From positions 186,001-250,000 of the forward strand of contig NZ_JAUAMC010000001.1 of assembly GCF_031010195.1 (NCBI RefSeq): a stretch of DNA of 64,000 nt, written 5' to 3'. Position numbers and translations under genes: made by a program. Below the pieces are notes generated by a model. That model saw only the letters and a program-made list of their open reading frames with translations, did no database searches and was not told the origin of the DNA. The stretch is from Halomonas sp. SpR8. Lineage in GTDB: Bacteria; Pseudomonadota; Gammaproteobacteria; Pseudomonadales; Halomonadaceae. How positions within the stretch are numbered: the first letter of the stretch is position 1; the number at the start of each line of letters is the position of its first letter. Below, one piece after another: positions 16,265 through 25,633 of the stretch.

Positions 16265-17149
16265 TTATTCGTGGCAATGAATTAGCTCGCGCAGAGCACT
16301 AGTTGCCGCGGAGGGAGGATGTCGTCGACTCAATATAATGCCCAGTTCACGGCGAATGGTCGGCTCGACCAGCGGGCGGTGCTCGATGCCATCGGTGGCG
16401 ATCTGACGAAAACTGAGCGAGGGCAGCACACTGATACCCAAGCCTGCGGCCACCATGCGGCCCACCGTGGCGATCTGGCGGGCATCGCATAAGATATCCA
16501 GCCGCTCGCCCACGCTCTGCATAATGCGGTCAATATCCTGGCGTGAGCTGGAAAGGCGATTGATACCGATAAACGGATAGGCGGCCAGTTGGGCCCAGGC
16601 CACGGATTGTTGTGCTAGCAGCGGATGCCCGCAGGGGCAAACGGCCACATAGCTATCCTCAAGAACGGGTTCAAACGTCAGGTCATCCGTGTCGCCTGGC
16701 GGCACTGACAGCCCCAGGTCGGCGCGGCCTTCGCGCACCATTTGATTGATCTGTTCAGCTAACACATCGTGCAGGCTAAGATTAATGCGCGGATAGGCCT
16801 CGTGAAAACGCTTGATCACCCCTGGAAACAGTCCTGCCGCCAAGGTGGGAAGGGCAGCGACGGTGACCTTACCGCGTTGCTTGGAGAACTGGTCGTTAAG
16901 GTCTTCAAAGGCCTCATTCCAGTCATTTAACAGCCGCACCGCCACGGGTAAAAAAGCTTCACCCTCCGGGGTAAGCGCAAGCTGGCGAGTAGTGCGCGCA
17001 AACAGCGCACCGCCCACATTTTCTTCAAGTTTTCGTAGCGCAATCGAGATGGCCGGCTGGGAAAGATGCACCCGCTCGCTGGCCTCCGCAAGGCTGCGGG
17101 AGTGGGCGACGGCAACAAAGACACGCAACTGCTGGATGCTTGGATTCAT
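16265..17149 (-). CDS. LysR-family transcriptional regulator
   Basis: 294 residues: N-terminal winged helix (LAEASERVHLSQPAISIALRK, about residues 19-39, quoted without its flanks) and effector-binding domain. Divergent from the TAXI-TRAP/AtuA cluster that begins at 17308, so it is the likely regulator of that cluster. The intergenic region of 158 bases is AT-rich and would hold its operator; I could not pick a unique T-N11-A site. Confidence 0.9.
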   Translation of the reverse strand: MNPSIQQLRVFVAVAHSRSLAEASERVHLSQPAISIALRKLEENVGGALFARTTRQLALTPEGEAFLPVAVRLLNDWNEAFEDLNDQFSKQRGKVTVAALPTLAAGLFPGVIKRFHEAYPRINLSLHDVLAEQINQMVREGRADLGLSVPPGDTDDLTFEPVLEDSYVAVCPCGHPLLAQQSVAWAQLAAYPFIGINRLSSSRQDIDRIMQSVGERLDILCDARQIATVGRMVAAGLGISVLPSLSFRQIATDGIEHRPLVEPTIRRELGIILSRRHPPSAATSALRELIHCHE

Positions 17150-17307
17150 TTATAAAGTAAAACATAAATTAAAAACTATTCAATATACAAAATAGAACGG
17201 GCGGACCATGCTTCTTTGTGTCGCATGTAAGCAACGTTGCGATCACCGTTTTACATAAAAAACGCTCTACAAAAACAATAGCTCGCTTGGCGAGCTTCGG
17301 AGACACA

Positions 17308-18273
17308 ATGAAAACGCTACTTACCGCCATGGTGGCCAGCGCCGCGGTGCTAGCCGCTGCTACCACTCATGCCGACGAGCGCCTGCTGATTGGCTCTACC
17401 TCAAGTTCCTCCAGCCACTACAGTTACTTTGTGGCGATTAATCAGATTATTAATAACCAAGTCGAAGGGATCAGTTCTTCAGTTGCCGAAACTGGCGCCA
17501 CGGTAGATAACCTGCGCCGTTTAGGGCGTGATCAAATTGATATGGGACTGGTAACGACCAATACCGGCTATCACGCCTACGCCGGCGAGGAAGACTTTGA
17601 AGGTCGACCGGTCGATAACCGCCTGCTCTGGGTCTACACCGTGGCACCACAAAATACCGTGATGCGTCAGGACGCCGGTGTGGAAACGTTCGCTGATCTA
17701 AACGGCGTACGCTTCAATCCCGGTATTACCGGCTCCGCCACCGAGAAAACCACCGAAGCGGTTATGCGCGCATTAGACATTGAGCCTGACTACGTGCGTG
17801 GTTCCACCACCGATATGGTCGATGCCATGAAGGATGGCCGAGTGATGGGGTCGGTGAAGTCGGGGGTTGGTGAACGCTTAGACGGCTCCTCCATGGACAT
17901 CGCTACCTTCACACCCATTAGCGTGCTGTCGCTAAATGATGAAGAGGCGGACACGTTGCGCAATGAAATGCCTGACGTAGCGATTGTCGATGTGCCCGAA
18001 GGTGCCGCAGAAGGTATTCCCGCCTACACCACCTGGGCGTTTGGTGTTGCTGTGCACGCCCATCCGGACATGGATGAAGAAACAGCCTATCAAATCGTCA
18101 AAGCCGTGATGGAAAACCCAGAGCCGCAGGTCAACGCCTTTGCGGCTATGCGCGATGCGGATATGGCGAAAATGACCTTGGAAGTAGGCACCGTACCGCT
18201 TCATGCCGGGGCCGCGCGCTACTTTGAAGAGCAAGGGTATGACCTTCCCGATGCCTTGCAGCCTGTTCAGTAA
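17308..18273 (+). CDS. TAXI-family TRAP transporter solute-binding protein
   Basis: Periplasmic receptor of 321 residues. Signal peptide MKTLLTAMVASAAVLAAA ends at about THA. The mature start has IGSTSSSSSHYSYF and the TAXI stretch SSVAETGATVDNLRRLGRDQ. The start at 17308 is chosen over an in-frame ORF start at 17218 because it gives a normal signal peptide and has GGAGA before it. Distinct in sequence from the receptor at 9567, so it probably binds another acid. Followed closely by its permease. Confidence 0.9.
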   Translation: MKTLLTAMVASAAVLAAATTHADERLLIGSTSSSSSHYSYFVAINQIINNQVEGISSSVAETGATVDNLRRLGRDQIDMGLVTTNTGYHAYAGEEDFEGRPVDNRLLWVYTVAPQNTVMRQDAGVETFADLNGVRFNPGITGSATEKTTEAVMRALDIEPDYVRGSTTDMVDAMKDGRVMGSVKSGVGERLDGSSMDIATFTPISVLSLNDEEADTLRNEMPDVAIVDVPEGAAEGIPAYTTWAFGVAVHAHPDMDEETAYQIVKAVMENPEPQVNAFAAMRDADMAKMTLEVGTVPLHAGAARYFEEQGYDLPDALQPVQ

Positions 18274-18287
18274 GGTAAAGAGAGAAG

Positions 18288-20204
18288 ATGGTCATGCGCG
18301 AGACAATCACTAAAAGCTTGGCGCTCCTGCTGGGCGGGCTAATCCTTTATACCTCCGCCACTGGGCCATTCGAGAGCTTGATTCAGCGGAGTATCTTTCT
18401 CGCGCTGGTCATTCTGCTTGGGCTTGCCGTTTACCCATTAGGGCAAGGTAAGCGTTGGCGACCGCTGGGCATCGCTGTTGATGTCGTGCTGGCGGCTGGC
18501 GTCATATTTGCCTGCAGCTATGTAGCGCTCAATCACGAACAAATCCTGGTTGAACTGCCTTGGGCAACGCCCCGGGATATGCTGCTGACCGGTGTGCTGC
18601 TGGTAGCTATTCTAGAGCTTTCGCGGCGTGCCATCGGGGCTATTTTCCCACTGCTGGTACTAGCGGGGTTAGCCTACGCATGGTTAGGGGCTGTCATTCC
18701 AGGGCCGCTCGGCCACCGAGGGTTCGATCTCTACTACATGACCGAAACCATCTACCTCGGCGATTTAGGCGTATGGGGCATGCTGGTGGGTGTGGCGGCA
18801 ACAACGATCGCGGCTTTTGTGCTGTTCGGCTGTTTGCTACTTCACACGGGGGGCGGCAATACCTTCATGGATCTGGCGCTGCGTATCAGCGGTCGCTCAC
18901 CAGGTGGTGCTGCAAAGGTCGCTACAGTAGCATCCGGGCTGTTCGGTATGGTCAGCGGTAGTGCGGTGGCCAATGTGGCGACGACGGGCAACTTCACGAT
19001 TCCCATGATGAAGCGCTTGAACTACCCGCGCCCATTCGCGGCGGGGGTGGAAGCGGTAGCCTCTACCGGGGGGCAAATCGCGCCGCCGATTCTGGGTGCT
19101 GCGGCGTTTATTATGGCGGAAATTCTTGGTGAAAGTTATCTGCGTATTGCGGTGGCGGCCTTGTTGCCAGCGATACTTTTTTACCTGGGCGTGTTTATCA
19201 CCATCCACTTGGTAGCTAAGCGCCGCCAGTTGCAGGTAGTGCCTGACGATGAGCTGCCTGCCTGGTCAGAGGTGATTCGTCCTGAACGTATTATTCCCAT
19301 TTTGGCTGCCTTGGGCGGGCTTTTTTACGGCGTACTCAGCGGCCGTTCGATTCAGATGTCAGCGTTTTACGGCATCTTAATGACCGTGCTGACCTTCGTA
19401 CCCTTTGCGCTGATAGCCAAAATGCCGCTGCGTGAGATTGTCGGCAAGCTGGTGTCAGGCTTGGTCGATGCCGGCAAAGGCATGGTGATTATCGGCGTGC
19501 TGCTCGCTGGGGCGCAGATTTTGGTCGCGATGATCGGCATGACCGGCATTGGCGTGACGCTGGCAAGCCTTATTGTCTCTGTGGGCGGTGAGTCGCTGTT
19601 TCTGGTGGCCTTTATCGTCGGCGGTGTGTGTCTGATTCTAGGCATGGGAATTCCTACCACGGCGGCGTATGTACTGGTGGCTTCCGTTTTAGCGCCCGCG
19701 CTCACGACCATTGGTGTTGAGCCGCTGATCGCCCACCTGTTTGTTTTCTACTTCGCTACGCTCTCGGTCATCACACCGCCTGTCTGTATTGCGGTGTTTG
19801 TGGCATCGGGTATTGCCGATACCAACTGGCTACCCGCGGCGATTGAATCGGTGCGCCTGGCGGCGGCGATCTACGTCATTCCTTTCTTGCTGCTTATTTA
19901 CCCAGCCTTGGCGGGCTTTGGCACTGGCTGGGAAATCGTACTGGCGAGCTGCCAGGGCGTGGTGTTTGTGGTGGCCTTTGCGGCGCTGATGAGTCGCGTA
20001 GCGATGACAGGCAGGCGTGTCGTTGACGTTGTGGCGCTCATTGCGGTGATCGGCTTGGCCCTTACCCCCGGTTGGCTGACCACACTCGCGGCCTTAGTGT
20101 TAATTGTTGGATTATTTATGCGCCGTCGCGGGCTGCTGGAAGACGAGCTTGTGTCAGGTTCAGGCGATCACCCCTCGCTGCATGCCAAGGAGACACAGCT
20201 ATGA
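18288..20204 (+). CDS. TRAP transporter permease, fused small and large subunits
   Basis: 638 residues, many helices, DctQ-like part followed by DctM-like part. Family stretches: SGSAVANVATTGNFT, VASTGGQIAPPILGAAAF and ILGMGIPTTAAYVL. GAGAGAAG precedes the ATG; a second ATG six bases on is also possible. Its stop overlaps the ATG of the AtuA gene (ATGA), so transport and the downstream enzyme are coupled. Confidence 0.93.
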   Translation: MVMRETITKSLALLLGGLILYTSATGPFESLIQRSIFLALVILLGLAVYPLGQGKRWRPLGIAVDVVLAAGVIFACSYVALNHEQILVELPWATPRDMLLTGVLLVAILELSRRAIGAIFPLLVLAGLAYAWLGAVIPGPLGHRGFDLYYMTETIYLGDLGVWGMLVGVAATTIAAFVLFGCLLLHTGGGNTFMDLALRISGRSPGGAAKVATVASGLFGMVSGSAVANVATTGNFTIPMMKRLNYPRPFAAGVEAVASTGGQIAPPILGAAAFIMAEILGESYLRIAVAALLPAILFYLGVFITIHLVAKRRQLQVVPDDELPAWSEVIRPERIIPILAALGGLFYGVLSGRSIQMSAFYGILMTVLTFVPFALIAKMPLREIVGKLVSGLVDAGKGMVIIGVLLAGAQILVAMIGMTGIGVTLASLIVSVGGESLFLVAFIVGGVCLILGMGIPTTAAYVLVASVLAPALTTIGVEPLIAHLFVFYFATLSVITPPVCIAVFVASGIADTNWLPAAIESVRLAAAIYVIPFLLLIYPALAGFGTGWEIVLASCQGVVFVVAFAALMSRVAMTGRRVVDVVALIAVIGLALTPGWLTTLAALVLIVGLFMRRRGLLEDELVSGSGDHPSLHAKETQL

Positions 20205-21607
20205 GCTTTTTATTAGGTAGTGGAGCGGGCTTCTCCGGTGATCGTACTGATGCCGCTGTGGCAGTGGTTGCTGAATTAATCAAGCGTCAGCAGCCCTCCG
20301 CGTTAGTATTTGAAACTCTGGGCGAGCGTACGCTAGCGGCGGCTCACCGGGCCATGCGCGACGATCCCGAAAGCGGTTTTGAGCCACTGCTAGACGAACT
20401 GCTAGCCCCGGTGCTGCGCGACTGCCTGGATCACAATATCAAAATTTTAGGTAACTTCGGCGCAGCTAACCCCAGCGGTGCTTGCCAGGTGATTGCTGAT
20501 TTAGCTGCGCAACTAGGCCGCGCGGATGTGCGCATTGCCCAGGTGCATGGTGACGATATTCGTCAGCAGCTGCACCGTTTGGATCTACAGCAGTGGGAGG
20601 CCGAACGGCTAGCGATGCCTGACGATGACGCCTTGATTTCAGCCAATGTTTACCTGGGTGCGAAGGCGCTGTCTGAGGCGTTGGCCATGCAAGCCGAGGT
20701 GGTCGTGACCGGGCGGGTTGCCGACCCGGCGCTGTTTTTAGCGCCGTTGATGCATCACTTCGATTGGCGTTGGGACGATTGGGATCGCCTGGCCTGCGGC
20801 ATGATGGCCGGGCACTTGGCCGAGTGTGGCGCCCAGGTGAGCGGCGGTTATTTTGCCGACCCGGGTTTTAAAGATGTGCCGGGGCTCGCCACGGTAGGCT
20901 ATCCGATTATTGAAGTCGAAGAGGATGGCAGCCTGATCATTACCAAGCCTGCCCACACCGGAGGCTGTGTCACTGAGCAAACGGTTAAAGAGCAACTGCT
21001 TTATGAAGTCCACGACCCGGCAAATTACCTGACACCAGACGTCACGGTGGATCTTAGCCATGCTGTGGTACGCCAGTTATCGCCCAATCGTGTTGCAGTG
21101 ACTGGGATTCGGGGCAAGCCTGCTCCGGAGCGGTTGAAGACCACGGTGTGTTACGAAGGCGGCTGGCAGGGCGAAGCAGAAATCTCCTATGCAGGGCCCA
21201 ATGCGCTAGCCAGGGCACGGCTTGCTGAGCAGGTATTGCGAGAGCGGCTAGCTTTTCGTGCACCCGCCGAGCTGCGCACCCGTTTGGATATCATTGGCCT
21301 CGCCAGTGTCTTTGATAGCGATAGCGGCGAACTGCAGCGTAGCGCTTCAGCTTCTGCCAGCGGCGATTATCGACTTCGGTTAGCGGCTGAGCACAGTGAG
21401 CGGCGCTGGGTTGCCCGCGCCACCCAAGAGCTATTGGCGCTTTACTGTGCGGGGCCTGCTGGCGGCGGGGGGGTACGTCGTCAATTTCAGCGGCGAGTGT
21501 TTACCGCCTCTTATTTAGTTAAGCGTAGCGACGTACATGCTCATGCCAGTCTGTTTGAGTCGTCGGCGCTCGGCGAATATAGGAGTGAATGCGATGCTGC
21601 AAGCTGA
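20201..21607 (+). CDS. AtuA-family protein (DUF1446), acyclic terpene utilization type
   Basis: 468 residues of the AtuA/DUF1446 family. The characteristic start LLGSGAGFSGDRTDAA, KILGNFGAANPSGA, VVTGRVADPALFLAP, GHLAECGAQVSGGYF and GGCVTEQTVKEQLLYEV are all present. AtuA is needed for citronellol/geraniol breakdown in Pseudomonas, with unclear biochemistry; here the rest of the atu set (carboxylase, dehydrogenases) is absent. ATG at 20201 overlaps the permease stop; a longer in-frame ORF from 20072 lies inside the permease and is discarded. Likely works on what the TRAP system brings in. Confidence 0.85.
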   Translation: MSFLLGSGAGFSGDRTDAAVAVVAELIKRQQPSALVFETLGERTLAAAHRAMRDDPESGFEPLLDELLAPVLRDCLDHNIKILGNFGAANPSGACQVIADLAAQLGRADVRIAQVHGDDIRQQLHRLDLQQWEAERLAMPDDDALISANVYLGAKALSEALAMQAEVVVTGRVADPALFLAPLMHHFDWRWDDWDRLACGMMAGHLAECGAQVSGGYFADPGFKDVPGLATVGYPIIEVEEDGSLIITKPAHTGGCVTEQTVKEQLLYEVHDPANYLTPDVTVDLSHAVVRQLSPNRVAVTGIRGKPAPERLKTTVCYEGGWQGEAEISYAGPNALARARLAEQVLRERLAFRAPAELRTRLDIIGLASVFDSDSGELQRSASASASGDYRLRLAAEHSERRWVARATQELLALYCAGPAGGGGVRRQFQRRVFTASYLVKRSDVHAHASLFESSALGEYRSECDAAS

Positions 21608-21947
21608 ACGCACCACAAAAACAGCCAACTCATCAACCACGGTTACCCTTCATCAATTAGCCCACGCACGTGCGGGTGATAAGGGCGAGCGCCTGAATGT
21701 GGCGCTGTTTGCCTATGACCCAGACCGCTACGCAACCTTACTGGAGCAGGTCACCGAGGAGCGGGTGCTGGCGCTGTTTGCCCACCGTGGTGCCAGTCGA
21801 GTGCGGCGCTATCCCTTGCCTAACTTGGCGGGCATGAACTTTGTGATTGATGACGTACTGCAGGGCGGGGTTAATGGCGCGCTTAATTTGGATGGGCATG
21901 GCAAAACGCTGTCGTTTTTGTTGTTAAGCCTGGAGGTGAATATTTAG
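21594..21947 (+). CDS. AtuA-like ferredoxin-fold partner protein
   Basis: 117 residues matching the domain found C-terminal to AtuA in some proteins: LHQLAHARAGDKGERLNVALFAY, then NFVIDDVLQGGVNGALNLDGHGKTLSFLLL, quoted only in part (LAHARAGDKG; GVNGALNLDGHGK). ATG at 21594 has AGGAGTG before it and overlaps the AtuA stop by 14 bases. The split form together with AtuA suggests the two make one complex. Confidence 0.8.
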   Translation: MLQAERTTKTANSSTTVTLHQLAHARAGDKGERLNVALFAYDPDRYATLLEQVTEERVLALFAHRGASRVRRYPLPNLAGMNFVIDDVLQGGVNGALNLDGHGKTLSFLLLSLEVNI

Positions 21948-22130
21948 CCAGACCCTCGACTTAGCTGGTCGAACCCGCTGCCTAGAACGCCTTACTATGA
22001 GGACAAAATACGCACGCTAATTAATATACCAAGGCATCGTTAAAAATCCGCTAAGGAGCAGGGGCTTAGTGGGCATTGCCTGCGAAATCCTCTAGGATAG
22101 TCGCCTTTTTCTGACGGGATAAATGGGCAA

Positions 22131-23594
22131 ATGACCTCTTCTAGGCAACCTCGCACCCAATGGCTAGGCCGCTGGGGGTTTATGTTAGCGGCAACCGGCT
22201 CCGCGGTGGGGCTCGGTAATATCTGGAAATTCCCTTATATGACCGGCGAGTTTGGTGGCGGCGCTTTCGTGCTAGTTTATCTGGCGTGTATTTTTGCCGT
22301 GGGCGTACCGGTGATGATGACCGAAATTGCCTTCGGGCGGCGTGGCCGCGGCAGCCCCATTGATGCGATTCGTCGCGTGGCCAGCGAGTCTAGCCGCTCG
22401 ACTGCTTGGTCGCTCATCGGCTGGATGGCGATGCTCTGCGGTTTTATGATTTTGTCATTTTACGTGGTAGTGGCGGGGTGGTCGTTTTCCTATCTATGGA
22501 AGATGCTCACCGGCGGCCTCGCAGGCAGCAGCGTTGGGGATATGGCCGCGGTGTTTAGTGCCAACAATGCCAATCCGTTGAATCTCGGTTTCTGGAGCAC
22601 TTTCGTTACGCTTATCACCATGCTGATTGTAGGCAAAGGCGTGCAGCAGGGAATCGAGAAGAGCGTGAGCTGGATGATGCCGGGGCTGGTGATCATGCTG
22701 GTGGTGCTGATTGGTTTTGGCATGTTTTCCGGTGGTTTTGGCGCGGCGGTCAACTTTCTGTTCTCGTTCAATGCCGAAAGCCTCTCCAGCGAGGGCCTGT
22801 TGGCTGCGCTGGGCCATGCGTTCTTTACCCTTTCCCTCGCCTCTGGGGCGATCCTGACTTATGGCAGCTACCTACCCAAAGGGGCTTCCATTGGCCGCAC
22901 CACGGTAAGCGTGGCCATTGCCGATACCGTGGTGGCGTTGATGGCGGGGCTGGCGATCTTCCCGGTTATTTTTGCCAACGGTATGGACCCCGGCGAGGGC
23001 CCCGGGCTGATCTTTATGAGCCTGCCGTTGGCATTCCAGGCGATGCCGCTGGGCACGCTGTTTGGCATTCTGTTCTTCCTGATGCTCTCCATGGCGGCGC
23101 TGACGTCCTCAATATCCATGGTGGAAGCGACAGTCTCGTGGCTGTGTGATAACAAAGGTCTTTCGCGGCCCGCTGCCGCTTGGGGCACAGGTATAGTGCT
23201 GTGGCTGATCAGTACCCTGGCAATGCTGTCATTCAACCTGGGTGCCGACTGGACGCTGGCAAGTAAGAACTTCTTTGACTGGCTGGATTACCTGACCTCG
23301 CGCTTTATGATGCCGCTGGGCGGTTTGGGCACGGTCGTGCTGGCAGGCTTTGTATTGAAAAGCGAAGCGTTTCGCGATGAATTGGGGCTTGCACCGCTGC
23401 CTTATGCTCTGTGGCTGACCATGGTGCGCTACGTTAGCCCGCTGGGCATAGTGGTGATTTTTGTCGATGCGCTAGGGTTATATCAAGTTTCGTTTGCCGC
23501 TCACTGGCCGTGGCTGCTGGCGATTCTCGTCGCTATGGTGGCGCTGGGGGAAACCCTCAGCCCGCGGCTGCGCAATGCACTTAGCACTGGCTAG
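22131..23594 (+). CDS. Sodium-dependent transporter, NSS family
   Basis: 487 residues, about 12 helices, with the family opening AATGSAVGLGNIWKFPYMTGEFGG (only the core GSAVGLGNIWKFPY is quoted as motif), which forms the Na+ and substrate sites. Members take up amino acids or related amines with sodium. Substrate unknown. The 3' end overlaps the C-terminal coding part of the convergent umuC by 117 bases, so no shared terminator is visible. Confidence 0.93.
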   Translation: MTSSRQPRTQWLGRWGFMLAATGSAVGLGNIWKFPYMTGEFGGGAFVLVYLACIFAVGVPVMMTEIAFGRRGRGSPIDAIRRVASESSRSTAWSLIGWMAMLCGFMILSFYVVVAGWSFSYLWKMLTGGLAGSSVGDMAAVFSANNANPLNLGFWSTFVTLITMLIVGKGVQQGIEKSVSWMMPGLVIMLVVLIGFGMFSGGFGAAVNFLFSFNAESLSSEGLLAALGHAFFTLSLASGAILTYGSYLPKGASIGRTTVSVAIADTVVALMAGLAIFPVIFANGMDPGEGPGLIFMSLPLAFQAMPLGTLFGILFFLMLSMAALTSSISMVEATVSWLCDNKGLSRPAAAWGTGIVLWLISTLAMLSFNLGADWTLASKNFFDWLDYLTSRFMMPLGGLGTVVLAGFVLKSEAFRDELGLAPLPYALWLTMVRYVSPLGIVVIFVDALGLYQVSFAAHWPWLLAILVAMVALGETLSPRLRNALSTG

Positions 23595-24917
23595 CGCTTG
23601 CTGCTTGTATTTTTGCTTCGCCTCGGCGGCGGCAACTGCGCCGGGGTGAGTGCCCACTTTCATAAGCTCATCCCAGTGTGTGGTATAGCGATCTGAACGA
23701 TGGGCACAGCGTAACTGCCAGGAGGCTGGCGCATTCGTCATGCCAAAACTGATGGTGCCTTGCCCCATGCGCTGGTTGATCTGATCTACCGTTGCCATCA
23801 AAAACGGATGGCGTTCACGAGTGGGTGGATGCAGCAGCGAAAGCTGGTGCTGCTCAGCGTCGACTAAATCCAGCAGCATCACGCCAGCCTTCATAAACCG
23901 ATGGCGCGGGCGATGAATTTGCTCAAGCCCTTGGCGTACAGCATCCAGTATCACCCGGGTGTCGTCACTGGGCGAGGGCAGGGCGATCAGCGCCTGCGGG
24001 AAGTATGGGCTCTGGTCGCGGCGGTGGCGGTTGGTGTTAAGAAATACCATTACCGCACGGGCTAAACTGCGCTGCTCACGCAGCTTTTCAGCGCTACGCT
24101 GGGCATGGCGGCGCAGGGCGTTGTGTACTTCTGCAAAGATGCCAGTGGGCTGGCCGAAGGAGCGCGAGGTCATAATGCGCTGGCGCGGCTGATCCAGGGC
24201 ATTCATCTCCAAACAGGGGACGCCGCGTAGCTCAAGCGCCGTGCGCGCGAGTACTACGGAGAAGCGCTTGCGCAGCTGCTTGTCATCGCTTTCTCGTAAG
24301 TCCCAGGCGGTGTTAACGCCGCCAACGGCCAAGCGATCGGCTAGCCGGTGACCGACGCCCCAAATACTGCCCACCGGCGTACGTTTGAGCAGTGCCTGGG
24401 TAGTGTGATCCTGTCCATTAAGTAGGCAAACGCCTTGGTAATGTGGGTCTTGCTTGGCAAGATGATTGGCAAGTTTGGCGAGGGTATGAGTCGGGGCGAG
24501 CCCGACACACACCGGCAAACCCAAGTGGCGGCGAATACGCTGGCGCAACTGTCGCCCCAGGGCCTCACACTGCTGCGTGGTTAAACCATCCAAGTAAACG
24601 AACATCTCATCAATCGAGTAGGGCGCGACCTCCGGGCAAGCATCGCGCAGTAGCTGGGACAGCCGCGACGACATATCGCCGTAGAGCTCATAGTTGGACG
24701 ATAGCAGGTGGATCTCGCCGCGCTGGCGCAGCCCTTCAAGCTTAAACGCGGGCGTACCCATAGGAATATCCAACGCTTTTAATTCGGCTGAGCGGGCGAT
24801 AATGCAGCCGTCGTTATTTGACATAACGCCCACGGGCCTGCCTTCTAGCTTGGGCTGAAAGACTCGCTCGCAGCTGACATAAAAGTTGTTGGCATCGACT
24901 AGACCGATCATCGCCAC
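23478..24917 (-). CDS. umuC: DNA polymerase V catalytic subunit
   Basis: Y-family translesion polymerase, 479 residues. N-terminal DANNFYVSCERVF carries metal-binding Asp residues; YSIDEMFVYLD holds the SIDE active-site motif near residue 100. The little finger and C-terminal UmuC region end around YTTHWDELMKVG. The tail of about 55 residues is longer than E. coli UmuC (422) and is encoded across the convergent transporter gene end. Second gene after umuD, under the same LexA box, so SOS-induced. Confidence 0.94.
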   Translation of the reverse strand: MAMIGLVDANNFYVSCERVFQPKLEGRPVGVMSNNDGCIIARSAELKALDIPMGTPAFKLEGLRQRGEIHLLSSNYELYGDMSSRLSQLLRDACPEVAPYSIDEMFVYLDGLTTQQCEALGRQLRQRIRRHLGLPVCVGLAPTHTLAKLANHLAKQDPHYQGVCLLNGQDHTTQALLKRTPVGSIWGVGHRLADRLAVGGVNTAWDLRESDDKQLRKRFSVVLARTALELRGVPCLEMNALDQPRQRIMTSRSFGQPTGIFAEVHNALRRHAQRSAEKLREQRSLARAVMVFLNTNRHRRDQSPYFPQALIALPSPSDDTRVILDAVRQGLEQIHRPRHRFMKAGVMLLDLVDAEQHQLSLLHPPTRERHPFLMATVDQINQRMGQGTISFGMTNAPASWQLRCAHRSDRYTTHWDELMKVGTHPGAVAAAEAKQKYKQQALASAKCIAQPRAEGFPQRHHSDENRQQPRPVSGKRNLI

Positions 24918-24924
24918 TCCTCAG

Positions 24925-24972
24925 TCAACGTAAGTAGCTGTTTTAACGTAAGTAGCTATTTCAACGTAAGTA
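24925..24972. repeat. Three 18-bp tandem repeats between umuD and umuC
   Basis: Units at 24925-24942, 24943-24960 and 24961-24978 (last one partial) share the core AACGTAAGTA. Read on the minus strand, each unit ends in the same Tyr-Leu-Arg-stop, so the umuD stop is repeated twice more in frame. A slippage duplication of the umuD 3' end is the simplest explanation. Confidence 0.85.
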
Positions 24973-25404
24973 CTCATGCACCACCGCGCGCACCACGCCC
25001 CACAGTTGGCAGTCACTGCCCTTAAGAGGGATGGGCGGATAGTGCGGGTGGGTCGAGCAGAGGTGCGGCGTTCCCCGGTAGAGCGCGTAGCGTTTGATCA
25101 GCGCTTCTCCTTCCAGCATGGCAACCAGAATATGACCCAGGCGCGGCTCAATACCGCGGTCAACAATCAGCAAATCTCCCTCAAAAATACCCCAGCCCTC
25201 CATACTGTCGCCGGTTGCGGTGACATAAAACGTCTCGGTAGGGTTTTTGACCAGTCGCGTATTGAGGTCCAGCGTGCACGGCTCGTAATCCTGAGCAGGC
25301 GAAGGAAAACCGCTAAAGCCAGCCCTGCCCATAAAAGCTAAATGAGGCTGGGGCTGGGAGGTTAACGGCAAGGCTGTGGGAGTGTGAGCTAGCTGGCCCG
25401 GCAT
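24961..25404 (-). CDS. umuD: SOS mutagenesis protein UmuD, self-cleaving S24 peptidase
   Basis: UmuD is cut to UmuD' with RecA and then joins UmuC as polymerase V. The catalytic Ser is in GDSM and the Lys in ALIKRY. The region FPSPAQDYEPCTLDLN aligns with E. coli UmuD, where the scissile bond is Cys-Gly; here the same position reads Ser-Gly (SGFPSP). An Ala-Gly pair lies four residues upstream. The ATG at 25404 is preferred since AGGA sits eight bases before it; ATG at 25413 is also possible. A longer ORF reaches 25479 but crosses the LexA box. Confidence 0.9.
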   Translation of the reverse strand: MPGQLAHTPTALPLTSQPQPHLAFMGRAGFSGFPSPAQDYEPCTLDLNTRLVKNPTETFYVTATGDSMEGWGIFEGDLLIVDRGIEPRLGHILVAMLEGEALIKRYALYRGTPHLCSTHPHYPPIPLKGSDCQLWGVVRAVVHEYLR

Positions 25405-25428
25405 CGTCGGCATCCTATTTCTAAAATA

Positions 25429-25444
25429 TTGTATAAATATACAG
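25429..25444 (-). promoter_or_regulatory. LexA box of umuDC
   Basis: On the minus strand CTGTATATTTATACAA, one base off the consensus CTG-N10-CAG; flanking bases (TACTGTATATTTATACAATA) also fit. It lies 25-40 bases upstream of umuD, so the operon should be SOS-controlled. Confidence 0.88.
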
Positions 25445-25633
25445 TATTGTTTCAGGATAAGGAAAACGCAAATGAGCAAGCGATGGGGATAGGAACGTCT
25501 GTATCTTGTTAAGATGAATGCTGCTCATCAACAACCTGATGCGGATGCGATGAAACCCATGTCAGGCTGCGGTATGATAACGGCCTGATTACCCCCTATG
25601 ATCGACCCTTTCTTGTTACGAGGTTCCTCGCCG

